Both the position numbers and the translations under genes were made by a program. Below, piece by piece: positions 25,816-33,772 of a stretch of DNA of 64,000 bases. The stretch is from NCBI RefSeq assembly GCF_016887965.1, contig NZ_JAFDVD010000016.1, forward strand, positions 1 to 64,000. The letters are read 5' to 3'. The notes under the pieces were generated by a model that was given only the letters and a program-made list of their open reading frames with translations, was not told the DNA's origin and searched no databases. Within the stretch, counting starts at the first letter, position 1. Every line of letters begins with the position of its first letter. The stretch comes from Phycicoccus sonneratiae (GTDB lineage: Bacteria > Actinomycetota > Actinomycetes > Actinomycetales > Dermatophilaceae).

Positions 25816-26181
25816 ATGGGCAAGCTGTCCTTCCTCGCCGGCATGGCCGCCGGCTACGTCCTCGGGGCCAAGGCGGGGACCCAGCGCTACGAGCAGATCC
25901 GCCGGACGTCCGGCAAGGTCTGGAACTCCGACCCGGTGCAGAAGCAGGTCGCCCAGGCCAAGGAGGCCGCGCGCACCAAGGCCGCTCCCGTCGTCGCCGA
26001 CATGGTGGCCGATGCCGCCCGGGCGACCGGGGAGAAGCTGCGCCAAGGACGCACCATCGCCTCCGAGGCCATCCACCACGACGCGCACCGCCCCGCGGAC
26101 GGCACCGGTGCGCCCGACACGAACGGGACGCACTCCGACGCCTGGGCCGCCGCCACGAGGCCGCCGGGCTCCTCCGACTGA
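25816..26181 (+). CDS. YtxH-like small membrane-associated protein
   Basis: 121 aa. The N-terminal amphipathic helix GKLSFLAGMAAGYVLGAKAG is followed by TQRYEQIRR, a pattern very common in actinobacterial YtxH-like proteins. An Ala/Lys-rich helical middle and a disordered tail complete it. AAGGAG lies before ATG 25816. A hairpin at 26199-26228 probably ends its transcript. The function is unknown; the family is linked to the cell envelope and stress. Confidence 0.8.
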   Translation: MGKLSFLAGMAAGYVLGAKAGTQRYEQIRRTSGKVWNSDPVQKQVAQAKEAARTKAAPVVADMVADAARATGEKLRQGRTIASEAIHHDAHRPADGTGAPDTNGTHSDAWAAATRPPGSSD

Positions 26182-26390
26182 CGGTCCCCCGACTGAGGGT
26201 CCCCCGCCGGGAGGACCCGCGGGGGGACGCCGGCCACGCCGGTCCGGGCCGTCCCCGCGGGAACGGTCCGGGTGGCGCCCCCCTGCGGGCGCCGCCCCGG
26301 CGTGACCGGCTCCCCGCCAGCGGGACCGGCACGGCCACCGCGTCGCAGGTCCGGGCGACCCGGTGGCCGAGACCCGGATCGGTCCCGCCC

Positions 26391-26415
26391 CCGGGTGACA
26401 GCAGCGGTCACCCGG
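26391..26415. promoter_or_regulatory. Dyad 1 upstream of the subtilase-CHAT operon
   Basis: CCGGGTGAC and GTCACCCGG are perfect 9-base arms with a 7-base spacer, about 180 bases before the subtilase start. It could be an operator or a weak terminator. Confidence 0.4.
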
Positions 26416-26526
26416 AGCCGTTGCCCCTGGGTCTCGAGGAGCAGGAGCGCGGCCGCGCCCCCCTGATACGTCCCCGTCGAGATTTTCCGTCGCGCCGGAT
26501 GTATCAGCGCACCCACCCCGGGCTCC

Positions 26527-26545
26527 TGTTCGTCGAGCACGAACA
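26527..26545. promoter_or_regulatory. Dyad 2, candidate operator of the subtilase-CHAT operon
   Basis: TGTTCGTCGAGCACGAACA has perfect 7-base arms and a 5-base spacer, 50 bases upstream of the subtilase ATG and within the presumed promoter. Its half-sites point opposite to the LexA pattern GAAC-N4-GTTC, so this is not a standard SOS box. Confidence 0.55.
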
Positions 26546-26594
26546 TCACTACGCTGGGCGCGACTGCCACGCCCTGCACCGTCAGGAGCCCTGC

Positions 26595-28403
26595 ATGAGC
26601 GCCCGTCCCGACAAGCACCCGCCGCGGGAGACGCACGACCGGCCGGTCGACGACGCCTCCCCCCTGCCGCCGATGCCGGTGCTCTCACCGCTGCTCGCGC
26701 GGCGGTTGCGGGCCCGGGTCCTCGACCCCGAGACCGCCGTGCTCGCCCCCGGCCAGCCGGTCCCGCTGCCGACGGTCTACGTCTCCGACACCCTCCTCGT
26801 CCGCGACGTCGTCGACGACGGGCTCTCCGACGCCGGTCGCACCCGGGTCGACGAGCTGCTCGCCTTCGCGAAGGGCCTGCCGGACCCGCTCCACCTCGAG
26901 GTGCTCGGCGCCGCCCTCGCCATCCCCTACACGGGCGACACCCCCCAGAGCCTCGGCGGCGACGCGCGGGTCACCCTCACCCGGGTGCGCCTCGGCCGCG
27001 GCGACTCCCAGGCCGGCAAGATGCCCGACGCCTGGCGCTTCCTCCAGACGGCGATCACCGCTCCGAGCGAGCGGGCCACCCAGCTCTACGACAAGCTCGG
27101 ACTCGGCCGGCGCGACTGCCCCGAGCCCACCGACGACGCCGAGCGCTCCCGCCGCGCACGCCGCGAGGCCCGGGCCCGCAGCATGGCCGGCGGCGTCTTC
27201 GTCGAGCACCTCCTCACCGCCGGCGGCGGGGTCTGGGGTGGTGGCGGCGGCGTCTGGGGCGGCGGTGGCGGCGTCTGGGGTGGCGGCGGTGGCGTCTGGG
27301 GCGGCGGTGGCGGCGTGTGGGGCGGCGGCGGCCTGCTCGCCGAGTACGGCACGCCCGGCATCGGCGGCCGCTCGCCGGTCGTCTGGTCGGCCCCGGACCC
27401 GCGCCTCGCCGCGCGCCCGGGTGCCGAGCGACCGGTCGTCGCCGTCCTCGACACCGGCCTGGGCCGCCACGACTGGTACCCCGAGGAGGACGAGGGCGCC
27501 ACCGCGGACACGTGCTCCGGCGACTGCCCCGGCGCCCACCGCCGGGTCGGCACGGCCGGCGCCGAGATCGGCCTCTGGCACGAGCCGTCCCGCGACCCCG
27601 AGGTCACCGGCGTCCTCTTCGACGACGTCAACGGCCTCCTCGACTCCCTCTGCGGGCACGGCACGTTCGTCGCCGGCGTCGTCCGCCAGCGCTGCCCCGA
27701 GGCGGTGATCCTCGCGGTCCCGGTCATGGCGTCCGACGGCGCGGCGCTCGAGGAGGACGTCCTGCGCGCCCTCAGCCAGCTGCTCGACCGGCACCGGGCC
27801 GCCAAGGCCAAGCCGGGCAGCATCACGCACGGCGTCCTCGACGTCGTCAACCTCTCGCTCGGCTACTACCACGAGACCCCGGACGAGGCCGACGACACCG
27901 CGCTCGCGGCGCTGCTCCAGCAGTTCGCCGACGAGGGGATCGCGGTCGTGTGCTGCGCGGGCAACGACTCCACCCGGGCCCGCTTCTTCCCGGCCGCCTT
28001 CGCCCGTCCTGACGTGGACGGGCTCGTGGGCGTCGGGGCGACGAACCCCGACGACCGCAGCGTGGCGCTGTTCTCGAACGTCGGCGACTGGGTGACGGCC
28101 CACGCCCCCGGTGCCGGGGTCGTCAGCACCGTGCCGACGACCCTGTCGGGCAGCCTCGGCCGCACCGTCTACGTCGAGGGCACCGACCGCGGGCCCCGCG
28201 CCGGCGTCGACTTCGACGACTTCAGCTCCGGGTTCGCCGTGTGGAGCGGGACCTCGTTCGCCTCGCCGTGGATCGCCGGCGAGATCGCGGCCCAGATCGT
28301 CGCGACGGGCACCTCGACCACCGGCGACGAGGGTCGTGCGCTCTCGGCCGCCGCCGAGGTCGTGGCCCGGGCGAACGCGCGCTGGACGGAGCAGGAGCCG
28401 TGA
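26595..28403 (+). CDS. Cytoplasmic S8 family serine peptidase (subtilase) with VWGGGGG repeats
   Basis: 602 aa with no signal peptide or membrane helix. An N-terminal domain of about 200 residues resembles no fold I know. A Gly-rich segment of five VWGGGGG-type heptads (about residues 210-246) follows, then the subtilase domain. The domain has Asp286 (VVAVLDTGLG), His355 (CGHGTFVAG), oxyanion Asn457 (AGNDS) and Ser554 (SGTSFASP), all intact. Cysteines are unusually frequent around the active site (TCSGDCPG, CCAGN). ATG 26595 has CAGGAG seven bases upstream. It is the first of four overlapping genes with an ECF sigma factor, a small domain protein and a CHAT protease, which suggests regulated intracellular proteolysis. 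Confidence 0.92.
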   Translation: MSARPDKHPPRETHDRPVDDASPLPPMPVLSPLLARRLRARVLDPETAVLAPGQPVPLPTVYVSDTLLVRDVVDDGLSDAGRTRVDELLAFAKGLPDPLHLEVLGAALAIPYTGDTPQSLGGDARVTLTRVRLGRGDSQAGKMPDAWRFLQTAITAPSERATQLYDKLGLGRRDCPEPTDDAERSRRARREARARSMAGGVFVEHLLTAGGGVWGGGGGVWGGGGGVWGGGGGVWGGGGGVWGGGGLLAEYGTPGIGGRSPVVWSAPDPRLAARPGAERPVVAVLDTGLGRHDWYPEEDEGATADTCSGDCPGAHRRVGTAGAEIGLWHEPSRDPEVTGVLFDDVNGLLDSLCGHGTFVAGVVRQRCPEAVILAVPVMASDGAALEEDVLRALSQLLDRHRAAKAKPGSITHGVLDVVNLSLGYYHETPDEADDTALAALLQQFADEGIAVVCCAGNDSTRARFFPAAFARPDVDGLVGVGATNPDDRSVALFSNVGDWVTAHAPGAGVVSTVPTTLSGSLGRTVYVEGTDRGPRAGVDFDDFSSGFAVWSGTSFASPWIAGEIAAQIVATGTSTTGDEGRALSAAAEVVARANARWTEQEP

Positions 28404-28978
28404 CCGAGCACACGGCCGAGGGGCTCGCCACCCGCGCGGCCGGCTGCTTCCGGGCCTACGTCGACGGCGACGCCGCGGCGATGGACCGCCTCGTCGACCT
28501 GCTGACGCCGATCCTCTGGCACACCGCCCGCGCCCAGGGCGCCGGTGAGGCCACCGCGCAGGACGCCGTGCAGACCGCGTGGCTGCGGCTCGTCGAGCGG
28601 GCGGGCACCATCCGCGAGGCGCAGGCGGTGATGGGCTGGCTCATCGTCACCGTCCGCCGCGAGTGCTGGCGGCTCCAGCGGGCCCAGTCGCGCACCGACC
28701 ACGAGCTCGACGAGACGCGTCCCGACCCCCGGCCCGACCCGGCGACGGTCACCGTCCGCCACGCCGAGCACATCCTCCTGTGGTCGCACGTCGAGAAGCT
28801 CGACGCGCGGTGCCAGGCGCTGCTGCGCGTCATCGCCTTCGCCGACCGACCCGACTACGCCGCCGTCTCCGAGGCGCTGAAGATGCCCCTCGGCAGCATC
28901 GGACCCACCCGCGGACGCTGCCTGGCCAAGCTCCGGGCGTCCCTGACCGATGACCCCGCCTGGGGAGGTGCCCTGTGA
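28400..28978 (+). CDS. ECF-type RNA polymerase sigma factor
   Basis: 192 aa. Region 2 (about residues 25-95) includes ATAQDAVQTAWLRLVERAG and MGWLIVTVRRECWRLQR. Region 4 (about 125-180) includes LDARCQALLRVIAF and YAAVSEALKMPLGSIGPTRG, matching the sigma-70 region 4 helix-turn-helix (PxGSIGPTRxRCLxKLR). The GTG at 28400 overlaps the subtilase stop (GTGA), and its own stop overlaps the next gene in the same way. It is embedded between two proteases, so its activity is probably controlled by proteolysis or by the 162-aa protein encoded next. Confidence 0.92.
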   Translation: MTEHTAEGLATRAAGCFRAYVDGDAAAMDRLVDLLTPILWHTARAQGAGEATAQDAVQTAWLRLVERAGTIREAQAVMGWLIVTVRRECWRLQRAQSRTDHELDETRPDPRPDPATVTVRHAEHILLWSHVEKLDARCQALLRVIAFADRPDYAAVSEALKMPLGSIGPTRGRCLAKLRASLTDDPAWGGAL

Positions 28979-29463
28979 ACCCCGACCACCTCGCGACACA
29001 GCCGCTCGACGACGTCGACGTGCACGTGCTCGACACGATCGCGGACATCCTGCGAGCCGGTGACCCCGTCCCGGCCGGCCTCGTCGACGAGGTGAAGTTC
29101 GCCCTGACGATGCAGGCCCTGCACGCCGAGGTCGCCGAGCTGCAGGCCCTCGGGGTCGACACCGCCGCCGCCCGCTCCGCCGAGTACAGCCACACCCAGA
29201 CCCTCACCTTCGGGGCCGAGGCCCTGTCGGTGATGATCACGCTCTCCCCGCTCGACGACGACACGGTCCGCATCGACGGCTGGGTCACCGGCCACGACGG
29301 GACCGTGAGCATCGAGCTCCGGGCCGGCACCCGCACCCTCGGCGCCACCACCGACGCCGACGGCCGCTTCATCATCGACCCGGCCCCCCGCGGGCTCGTC
29401 CGGTTCGTCTTCACCCCCGAGGGCGAGGTGCGTCCGGTCATCACCCCGACCGTCGAGATCTGA
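28975..29463 (+). CDS. Small protein with carboxypeptidase-regulatory-like domain
   Basis: 162 aa. The N-terminal half is helical and acidic (DDVDVHVLDTIADILRAG, then LVDEVKFALTMQALHAEVAE), in the style of short anti-sigma or sigma-binding helices. The C-terminal half is a small beta-sandwich (VSIELRAGTRTLGATTDADG, then RFIIDPAPRGLVRFVF), as in carboxypeptidase regulatory-like domains. The GTG at 28975 overlaps the sigma stop. No membrane segment is present. A role as a cytoplasmic anti-sigma factor or protease substrate is inferred from gene order. No zinc-binding anti-sigma motif is seen. Confidence 0.85.
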   Translation: MNPDHLATQPLDDVDVHVLDTIADILRAGDPVPAGLVDEVKFALTMQALHAEVAELQALGVDTAAARSAEYSHTQTLTFGAEALSVMITLSPLDDDTVRIDGWVTGHDGTVSIELRAGTRTLGATTDADGRFIIDPAPRGLVRFVFTPEGEVRPVITPTVEI

Positions 29464-29614
29464 GGTCCCCGTTACCGACCTGCACCACCACGTCGCACAC
29501 CTCGTCGAGGAGGCGGTCCTCGCCAACGCCGCAGGTGCGCCCGCCCGTGCCGAGGCCCGGCTGCGCCGTGCCCACCGGCGGCTCGACCGCGAGGACGACG
29601 GCCCGGAGGTCGCG

Positions 29615-32056
29615 GTGCTGCGGGCGCGGGTGCACGTCACGCACGCGGTCTCCCGGGTCCAGCGCGGCGACCGGCGGGGCGCCTTCGAGCTGCTCGACGA
29701 GGCCGACCGGCTGCTCGTCGGGGCGCCGGCCAACCAGGTGTCCTCCCTCGCGGTCGTGCAGCGCGCCGGGCTGCACGGCCGGGTCGGCGAGTGGCACGCC
29801 GCCGCCGCCCTCCTCGAGGCGCTGCCGCTGACCCGGCACGTGGCGCCGCGCACCCGCTGCCTCATCCACCTCAACCTCGGTCTCTGCTACCAGTTCCTCG
29901 GTCGGTACGGCGAGAGCGACGCCCGGCTGCTGCGGGCCCAGCAGCACGCCGTCGCCCTCGGCTACCCCGACCTCGCGGCCGCCGCCGTGCACAACCGCGG
30001 GCGCCTGCACCTCCTCCTCGGCGACCTGCCGCGGGCCCTGGCCCTCCTCTCGGAGGCCGGGGAGCACGCCGACGAGGTGCTGCCCCCCGGCGCCCTCCTC
30101 GACCGCGCCCGCGTGCTCGCCGAGGCCGGCCTCATCGACCGGGCCCTCGAGACCCTCGAGGACGGCGCCCGGGCGGCCCGCGCCGGTGGCATCGCGCACG
30201 ACCTCGCCGAGGCCGACCTCGAGCGCGCCCGGCTCGCCCTGCTGCGCGAGGACCCCGCCGCCGCGCGAACCCTCGCCGCCCGCGCCGAACGACGCTTCCG
30301 GCACCGGTCGGAGGAGGCGTGGGCGGTCCGGGCCACGCTGCTCCGGCTGCAGGCCGAGGTGCTCACGGGGCGTCGGCCCCAGGCGGTCGCCACCGCCCTC
30401 ACCGAGCTGGCCGACGGGCCGGCCCGGACCAGCGCGGTCGGAGCGGAGGCCGCGGTCCTCGCGGCCGAGGCAGCCGCTCGCGTGGGTGACCTCGACGAGG
30501 CCCGGCGCCAGCTGGCCCGCCCCGACGTGCGCCGCACGGCGTCCTTCCCGCTGCGGCTGCACCGGACGCTGGTCCTCGCCGAGGTGCACGCGGCCGAGGG
30601 CCGCACCGACCTCGTCCGGCGCGAGCTGCGCCGCGGGGTCCAGCGCCTCGTCACCGAGCAGGCCCGACACACCTCCCTCGACTCGCGCACGGCCGTCGCT
30701 CTGCACAGCCGGCGGCTCCGCGAGGCCCACCTCGACCTCGCGCTCGGGCGCGCCTCCGCCAGCCAGGTGTTCGACGCCACCGAGCTGTGGCGCGGTGTCT
30801 CGCACCGGCTCCCGCCGTTGTCGGCGCCGCCCGACGCCGAGCTCGCCCGCCTCACGGCGGATGCCCGGCGCCTGCACACCGAGGCCGCCGAGACGTCCGA
30901 CCCCCGGCGCCGGCGGGCCCTGGAGGTGGCCGCCCGCGACGCCGAGCGGGCCGTGGCCCGCCGCGACTGGTCGCACGCCGGGGCCGGCACCGACGGCTCG
31001 GGCGAGCAGCTCTCCCCGGTCACCCTCGCCGCCCTGCGCCCGGTCCTGCGCGAGGCGCGGGCCGGGCTGCTCAGCCTGTTCATCCACCGTGACGACCTGT
31101 GGGCGGTCACCGTCACCCCGGACGAGACGCGGCTGACGCGGGTCGTCGACCTGCCGGCGGTCGTCGAGGCGGCGCAGCGGCTGCGCGCGGACCTCGTGAC
31201 CCGGCGGCTGGCCGTCGGCACCCCGATGGAGGCGGTCGTCCGCCGGTCGATGGAGCGCAGCGCCGCGATGCTCGGCGCGCTGCTCGGACCCACCGTCCCC
31301 CGGGCCCACCGGCTCGTCGTCATCCCCTCCGCGGCGCTCGCCTCCATCCCCTGGCGCCTCGTCCCGGGCATCGCCGGCCACCTCGTCACCGTCGCCCCGT
31401 CGGCGACCTTCTGGGCACGGCGCTCACGACGGGCCGAGCCCGGCCCGGCCCCCCGGGTCGCCGCCCTGGCCGGACCGGGGCTGGCCCGCGCGCACCACGA
31501 GGTCGCCGATGTCGCGGCCGCCTGGCACGACCCGCTCGCCGACGTCGCGTCGGGTGCCGTGGCCGACGGCCGGCAGCTGCGCGCCGCCCTCCGCAGCGCC
31601 GCGGTGGTGCACGTCGCGGCGCACGGGGTGCACCAGGACGAGAGCCCGCTCTTCTCCTCGCTGCTCATGCGTGACGGCCCGGTCTTCGCGCACGAGCTGC
31701 AGCGCGGCGGTGTGCGAGCCGACCACGTCGTGCTGTCCTCGTGCGAGGTCGGCCGCACGCACGTGCGCCCGGGCGACGAGCCCCTCGGCCTCACCGCGAG
31801 CCTGCTCGCCACCGGCGTCCGCTCGGTCGTGGCCGCCGTCGGGCCGGTGGGCGACGACGACGCGCACGCCGTGATGTCGACCTACCACCGGCTCCTCGCG
31901 CGCGGGATGGACACCGCGGAGGCCCTGGAGATCGCGAGCGCCGGTGTCGACGACGGACGGCTGTTCTGTGCGTACGGGGCCGACTGGGCGGCCCCGTGGC
32001 CGGGCGACGAGCCGGCTCAGATGAAGATGGCGGGCTCGGCGAAGAGCGCGTCGTAG
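29615..32056 (+). CDS. TPR-repeat CHAT domain (caspase-like) protease
   Basis: 813 aa from the first standard start, GTG 29615. The first 480 or so residues are tandem TPR-like helix pairs. The rest is a CHAT domain with the catalytic dyad His670 (HVAAHGVHQ) and Cys710 (LSSCEVG), both intact, and the later [14 protein letters not shown] strand. Coding character and the same frame continue upstream to 29471, where GTTACC follows GAGG at the right spacing. The true N-terminus is therefore probably about 48 residues longer, with an abnormal start codon. CHAT proteases with TPR sensors are known from gRAMP/Craspase and other conflict systems. Here the partner genes are a subtilase and a sigma factor. 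The 3' end overlaps cysE by 40 bases, tail to tail. Confidence 0.9.
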   Translation: MLRARVHVTHAVSRVQRGDRRGAFELLDEADRLLVGAPANQVSSLAVVQRAGLHGRVGEWHAAAALLEALPLTRHVAPRTRCLIHLNLGLCYQFLGRYGESDARLLRAQQHAVALGYPDLAAAAVHNRGRLHLLLGDLPRALALLSEAGEHADEVLPPGALLDRARVLAEAGLIDRALETLEDGARAARAGGIAHDLAEADLERARLALLREDPAAARTLAARAERRFRHRSEEAWAVRATLLRLQAEVLTGRRPQAVATALTELADGPARTSAVGAEAAVLAAEAAARVGDLDEARRQLARPDVRRTASFPLRLHRTLVLAEVHAAEGRTDLVRRELRRGVQRLVTEQARHTSLDSRTAVALHSRRLREAHLDLALGRASASQVFDATELWRGVSHRLPPLSAPPDAELARLTADARRLHTEAAETSDPRRRRALEVAARDAERAVARRDWSHAGAGTDGSGEQLSPVTLAALRPVLREARAGLLSLFIHRDDLWAVTVTPDETRLTRVVDLPAVVEAAQRLRADLVTRRLAVGTPMEAVVRRSMERSAAMLGALLGPTVPRAHRLVVIPSAALASIPWRLVPGIAGHLVTVAPSATFWARRSRRAEPGPAPRVAALAGPGLARAHHEVADVAAAWHDPLADVASGAVADGRQLRAALRSAAVVHVAAHGVHQDESPLFSSLLMRDGPVFAHELQRGGVRADHVVLSSCEVGRTHVRPGDEPLGLTASLLATGVRSVVAAVGPVGDDDAHAVMSTYHRLLARGMDTAEALEIASAGVDDGRLFCAYGADWAAPWPGDEPAQMKMAGSAKSAS

Positions 32057-32613
32057 GGGTCCTGCGCCGGGTGGTCGGGGAAGCGGACGACCGCCGGGAT
32101 GCCCGTGGCGACCGCGCCGGCGGGGACGGGCTTGACGACGACCGAGTTGGCCCCGATCTGCACGTCGTCACCGATCTCGATGTCGCCGAGGATGCGGGCG
32201 CCGGTGCCGACGGTGACCCGGTCGCCGAGGGTCGGGTGCCGCTTCGTGCCGCGCGCCAGCGACCGCCCGCCGAGCGTGACCCCGTGGTAGAGCATCACGT
32301 CGTCGCCGACGACCGCCGTGGCCCCGATGACGACGCCCATCCCGTGGTCGATGAAGAAGCGCCGCCCGATGCGGGCACCGGGGTGGATCTCCACCCCGGT
32401 GACCGCCCGGGTCAGCGTGGACAGCAGTCGTGCCGCAGGACGCCACTGGGGGCCCCTGTCCCACAACCGATGCGCGAGCCGGTAGGACCAGATCGCGTGC
32501 AGCCCGGGCGAGTTCAGCGCCACGTCGGCCCGCGTCTCGGCGGCGGGGTCACGGAGCATCGCGGCGTCGAGGTCCTCCCGGACCGTGGCGCGTGCCTGCT
32601 GGAGGAAGGACAT
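32017..32613 (-). CDS. cysE: Serine O-acetyltransferase
   Basis: 198 aa, short-form CysE. A helical N-terminal domain is followed by left-handed beta-helix hexapeptide repeats ([47 protein letters not shown]). The active-site HGMGVVIG and HP.LGD motifs are present. It acetylates serine to O-acetylserine, the substrate of CysK, in cysteine synthesis. The ATG at 32613 is two bases after the cysK stop, so both are expressed together. The last 40 bases run antisense into the CHAT gene. Confidence 0.95.
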   Translation of the reverse strand: MSFLQQARATVREDLDAAMLRDPAAETRADVALNSPGLHAIWSYRLAHRLWDRGPQWRPAARLLSTLTRAVTGVEIHPGARIGRRFFIDHGMGVVIGATAVVGDDVMLYHGVTLGGRSLARGTKRHPTLGDRVTVGTGARILGDIEIGDDVQIGANSVVVKPVPAGAVATGIPAVVRFPDHPAQDPYDALFAEPAIFI

Positions 32614-32615
32614 GG

Positions 32616-33545
32616 TCAGTCGACGAGGCCCTCGAAGAGGATCGTCGAGAGGTAGCGCTCGCCGAAGCTCGGGATGATGACGACGATGGTCTTGCCGGCG
32701 TTCTCGGGGCGGGAGGCCACCTCGTTCGCCGCGGCCAGCGCCGCACCGGAGGAGATGCCGACGAGCAGGCCCTCCTCGGTGGCGGCCTTGCGGGCCCACT
32801 CGACGGAGGTCTGGGCGTTGACGTCGATGACCTCGTCGTAGACCTCGGTGTTGAGGATCTCGGGGACGAAGTTCGCGCCGATACCCTGGATCTTGTGCGG
32901 GCCGGGCTGGCCGCCGTTGAGGATCGGGGACTCCTCGGGCTCGACGGCGACGATCTGCACCTCGGGCTTACGGGACTTGAGCACCTCGCCGACGCCGGTG
33001 ATGGTGCCGCCGGTGCCGATGCCGGCCACGACGATGTCGACCGCGCCGTCGGTGTCCTTCCAGATCTCCTCGGCGGTCGTCCTCCGGTGGATCTCCGGGT
33101 TGGCCGCGTTGGCGAACTGGCGGGCGAGGACGGCACCGTCGCGCTCGGCGACGATCTCGTCGGCCTTGCTCACCGCACCCTTCATCCCCTCGGAGCCGGG
33201 GGTGAGGACGAGCTCGGCGCCGTACGCGCGCAGCAGGGCCCGGCGCTCCTTGCTCATCGTCTCGGGCATCGCGAGGACGACCTTGTACCCGCGGGCGGCG
33301 CCGACCATCGCGAGGGCGATGCCGGTGTTGCCCGAGGTGGCCTCGACGATCGTGCCGCCGGCCGTCAGCTGGCCCGAGGCCTCCGCGGCGTCGATGATCG
33401 CGACGCCGATGCGGTCCTTGACCGAGCTCGCGGGGTTGTAGAACTCGAGCTTGGCGGCCACGGTGGCCTCCCCGCCGATGATCCGGTTGAGCCGCACGAG
33501 CGGGGTGTTGCCGACGGCCTGGGTCACGTCGTCGAGGATGGGCAT
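32616..33545 (-). CDS. cysK: Cysteine synthase A (O-acetylserine sulfhydrylase)
   Basis: 309-aa PLP enzyme of fold type II. The PLP lysine is in [11 protein letters not shown] (about residue 43), the substrate loop is [12 protein letters not shown], the phosphate-binding Gly loop is [10 protein letters not shown], and SSGAA is near the C-terminus. It makes cysteine from O-acetylserine and sulfide. ATG 33545 has AAAGG upstream. It is the first gene of the cysK-cysE unit; the two proteins form the cysteine synthase complex. The 227-base region upstream is shared with the divergent Fe-S reductase. Confidence 0.96.
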   Translation of the reverse strand: MPILDDVTQAVGNTPLVRLNRIIGGEATVAAKLEFYNPASSVKDRIGVAIIDAAEASGQLTAGGTIVEATSGNTGIALAMVGAARGYKVVLAMPETMSKERRALLRAYGAELVLTPGSEGMKGAVSKADEIVAERDGAVLARQFANAANPEIHRRTTAEEIWKDTDGAVDIVVAGIGTGGTITGVGEVLKSRKPEVQIVAVEPEESPILNGGQPGPHKIQGIGANFVPEILNTEVYDEVIDVNAQTSVEWARKAATEEGLLVGISSGAALAAANEVASRPENAGKTIVVIIPSFGERYLSTILFEGLVD

Positions 33546-33772
33546 CGCGTCGCCTTTCGGTCGGGTGCGCCGACCGCCCACGGGCGACGGCGCGCTGCAT
33601 CGGTCCTGCTGCCCGGGCCAACCCCGAGCGCGTTATGCGTATTCCAACAGAGAGTTATCCGGTCGACAACGGGGTCTCGCCCCGGTCCGCGACGCGGTGT
33701 CGCCCGGACGGGCTCGTTGACGGTCGTCACAGACCGGTGAGCGCCCGCTTACCGGGCAGTAGGCTGCACCGC

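Larger units (their letters stand above)
26182..26594 (+). promoter_or_regulatory. Control region upstream of the subtilase-CHAT operon
   Basis: 413 bases with no gene. It holds a terminator-like hairpin (GTCCCCC 26199-26205 with GGGGGAC 26222-26228) for the preceding gene and two strong dyads at 26391-26415 and 26527-26545. A small AT-richer island around 26527-26560 is the likely promoter of the four-gene operon. Confidence 0.55.

Noticed and set aside
26527-26545. LexA/SOS box
   Set aside because: The actinobacterial LexA site has GAAC to the left and GTTC to the right with a 4-base spacer. Here the half-sites are in the opposite order and the spacer differs.
27221-27333. CRISPR or non-coding microsatellite
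   Set aside because: The 21-base period preserves the reading frame inside an intact subtilase and encodes V-W-G5 heptads.
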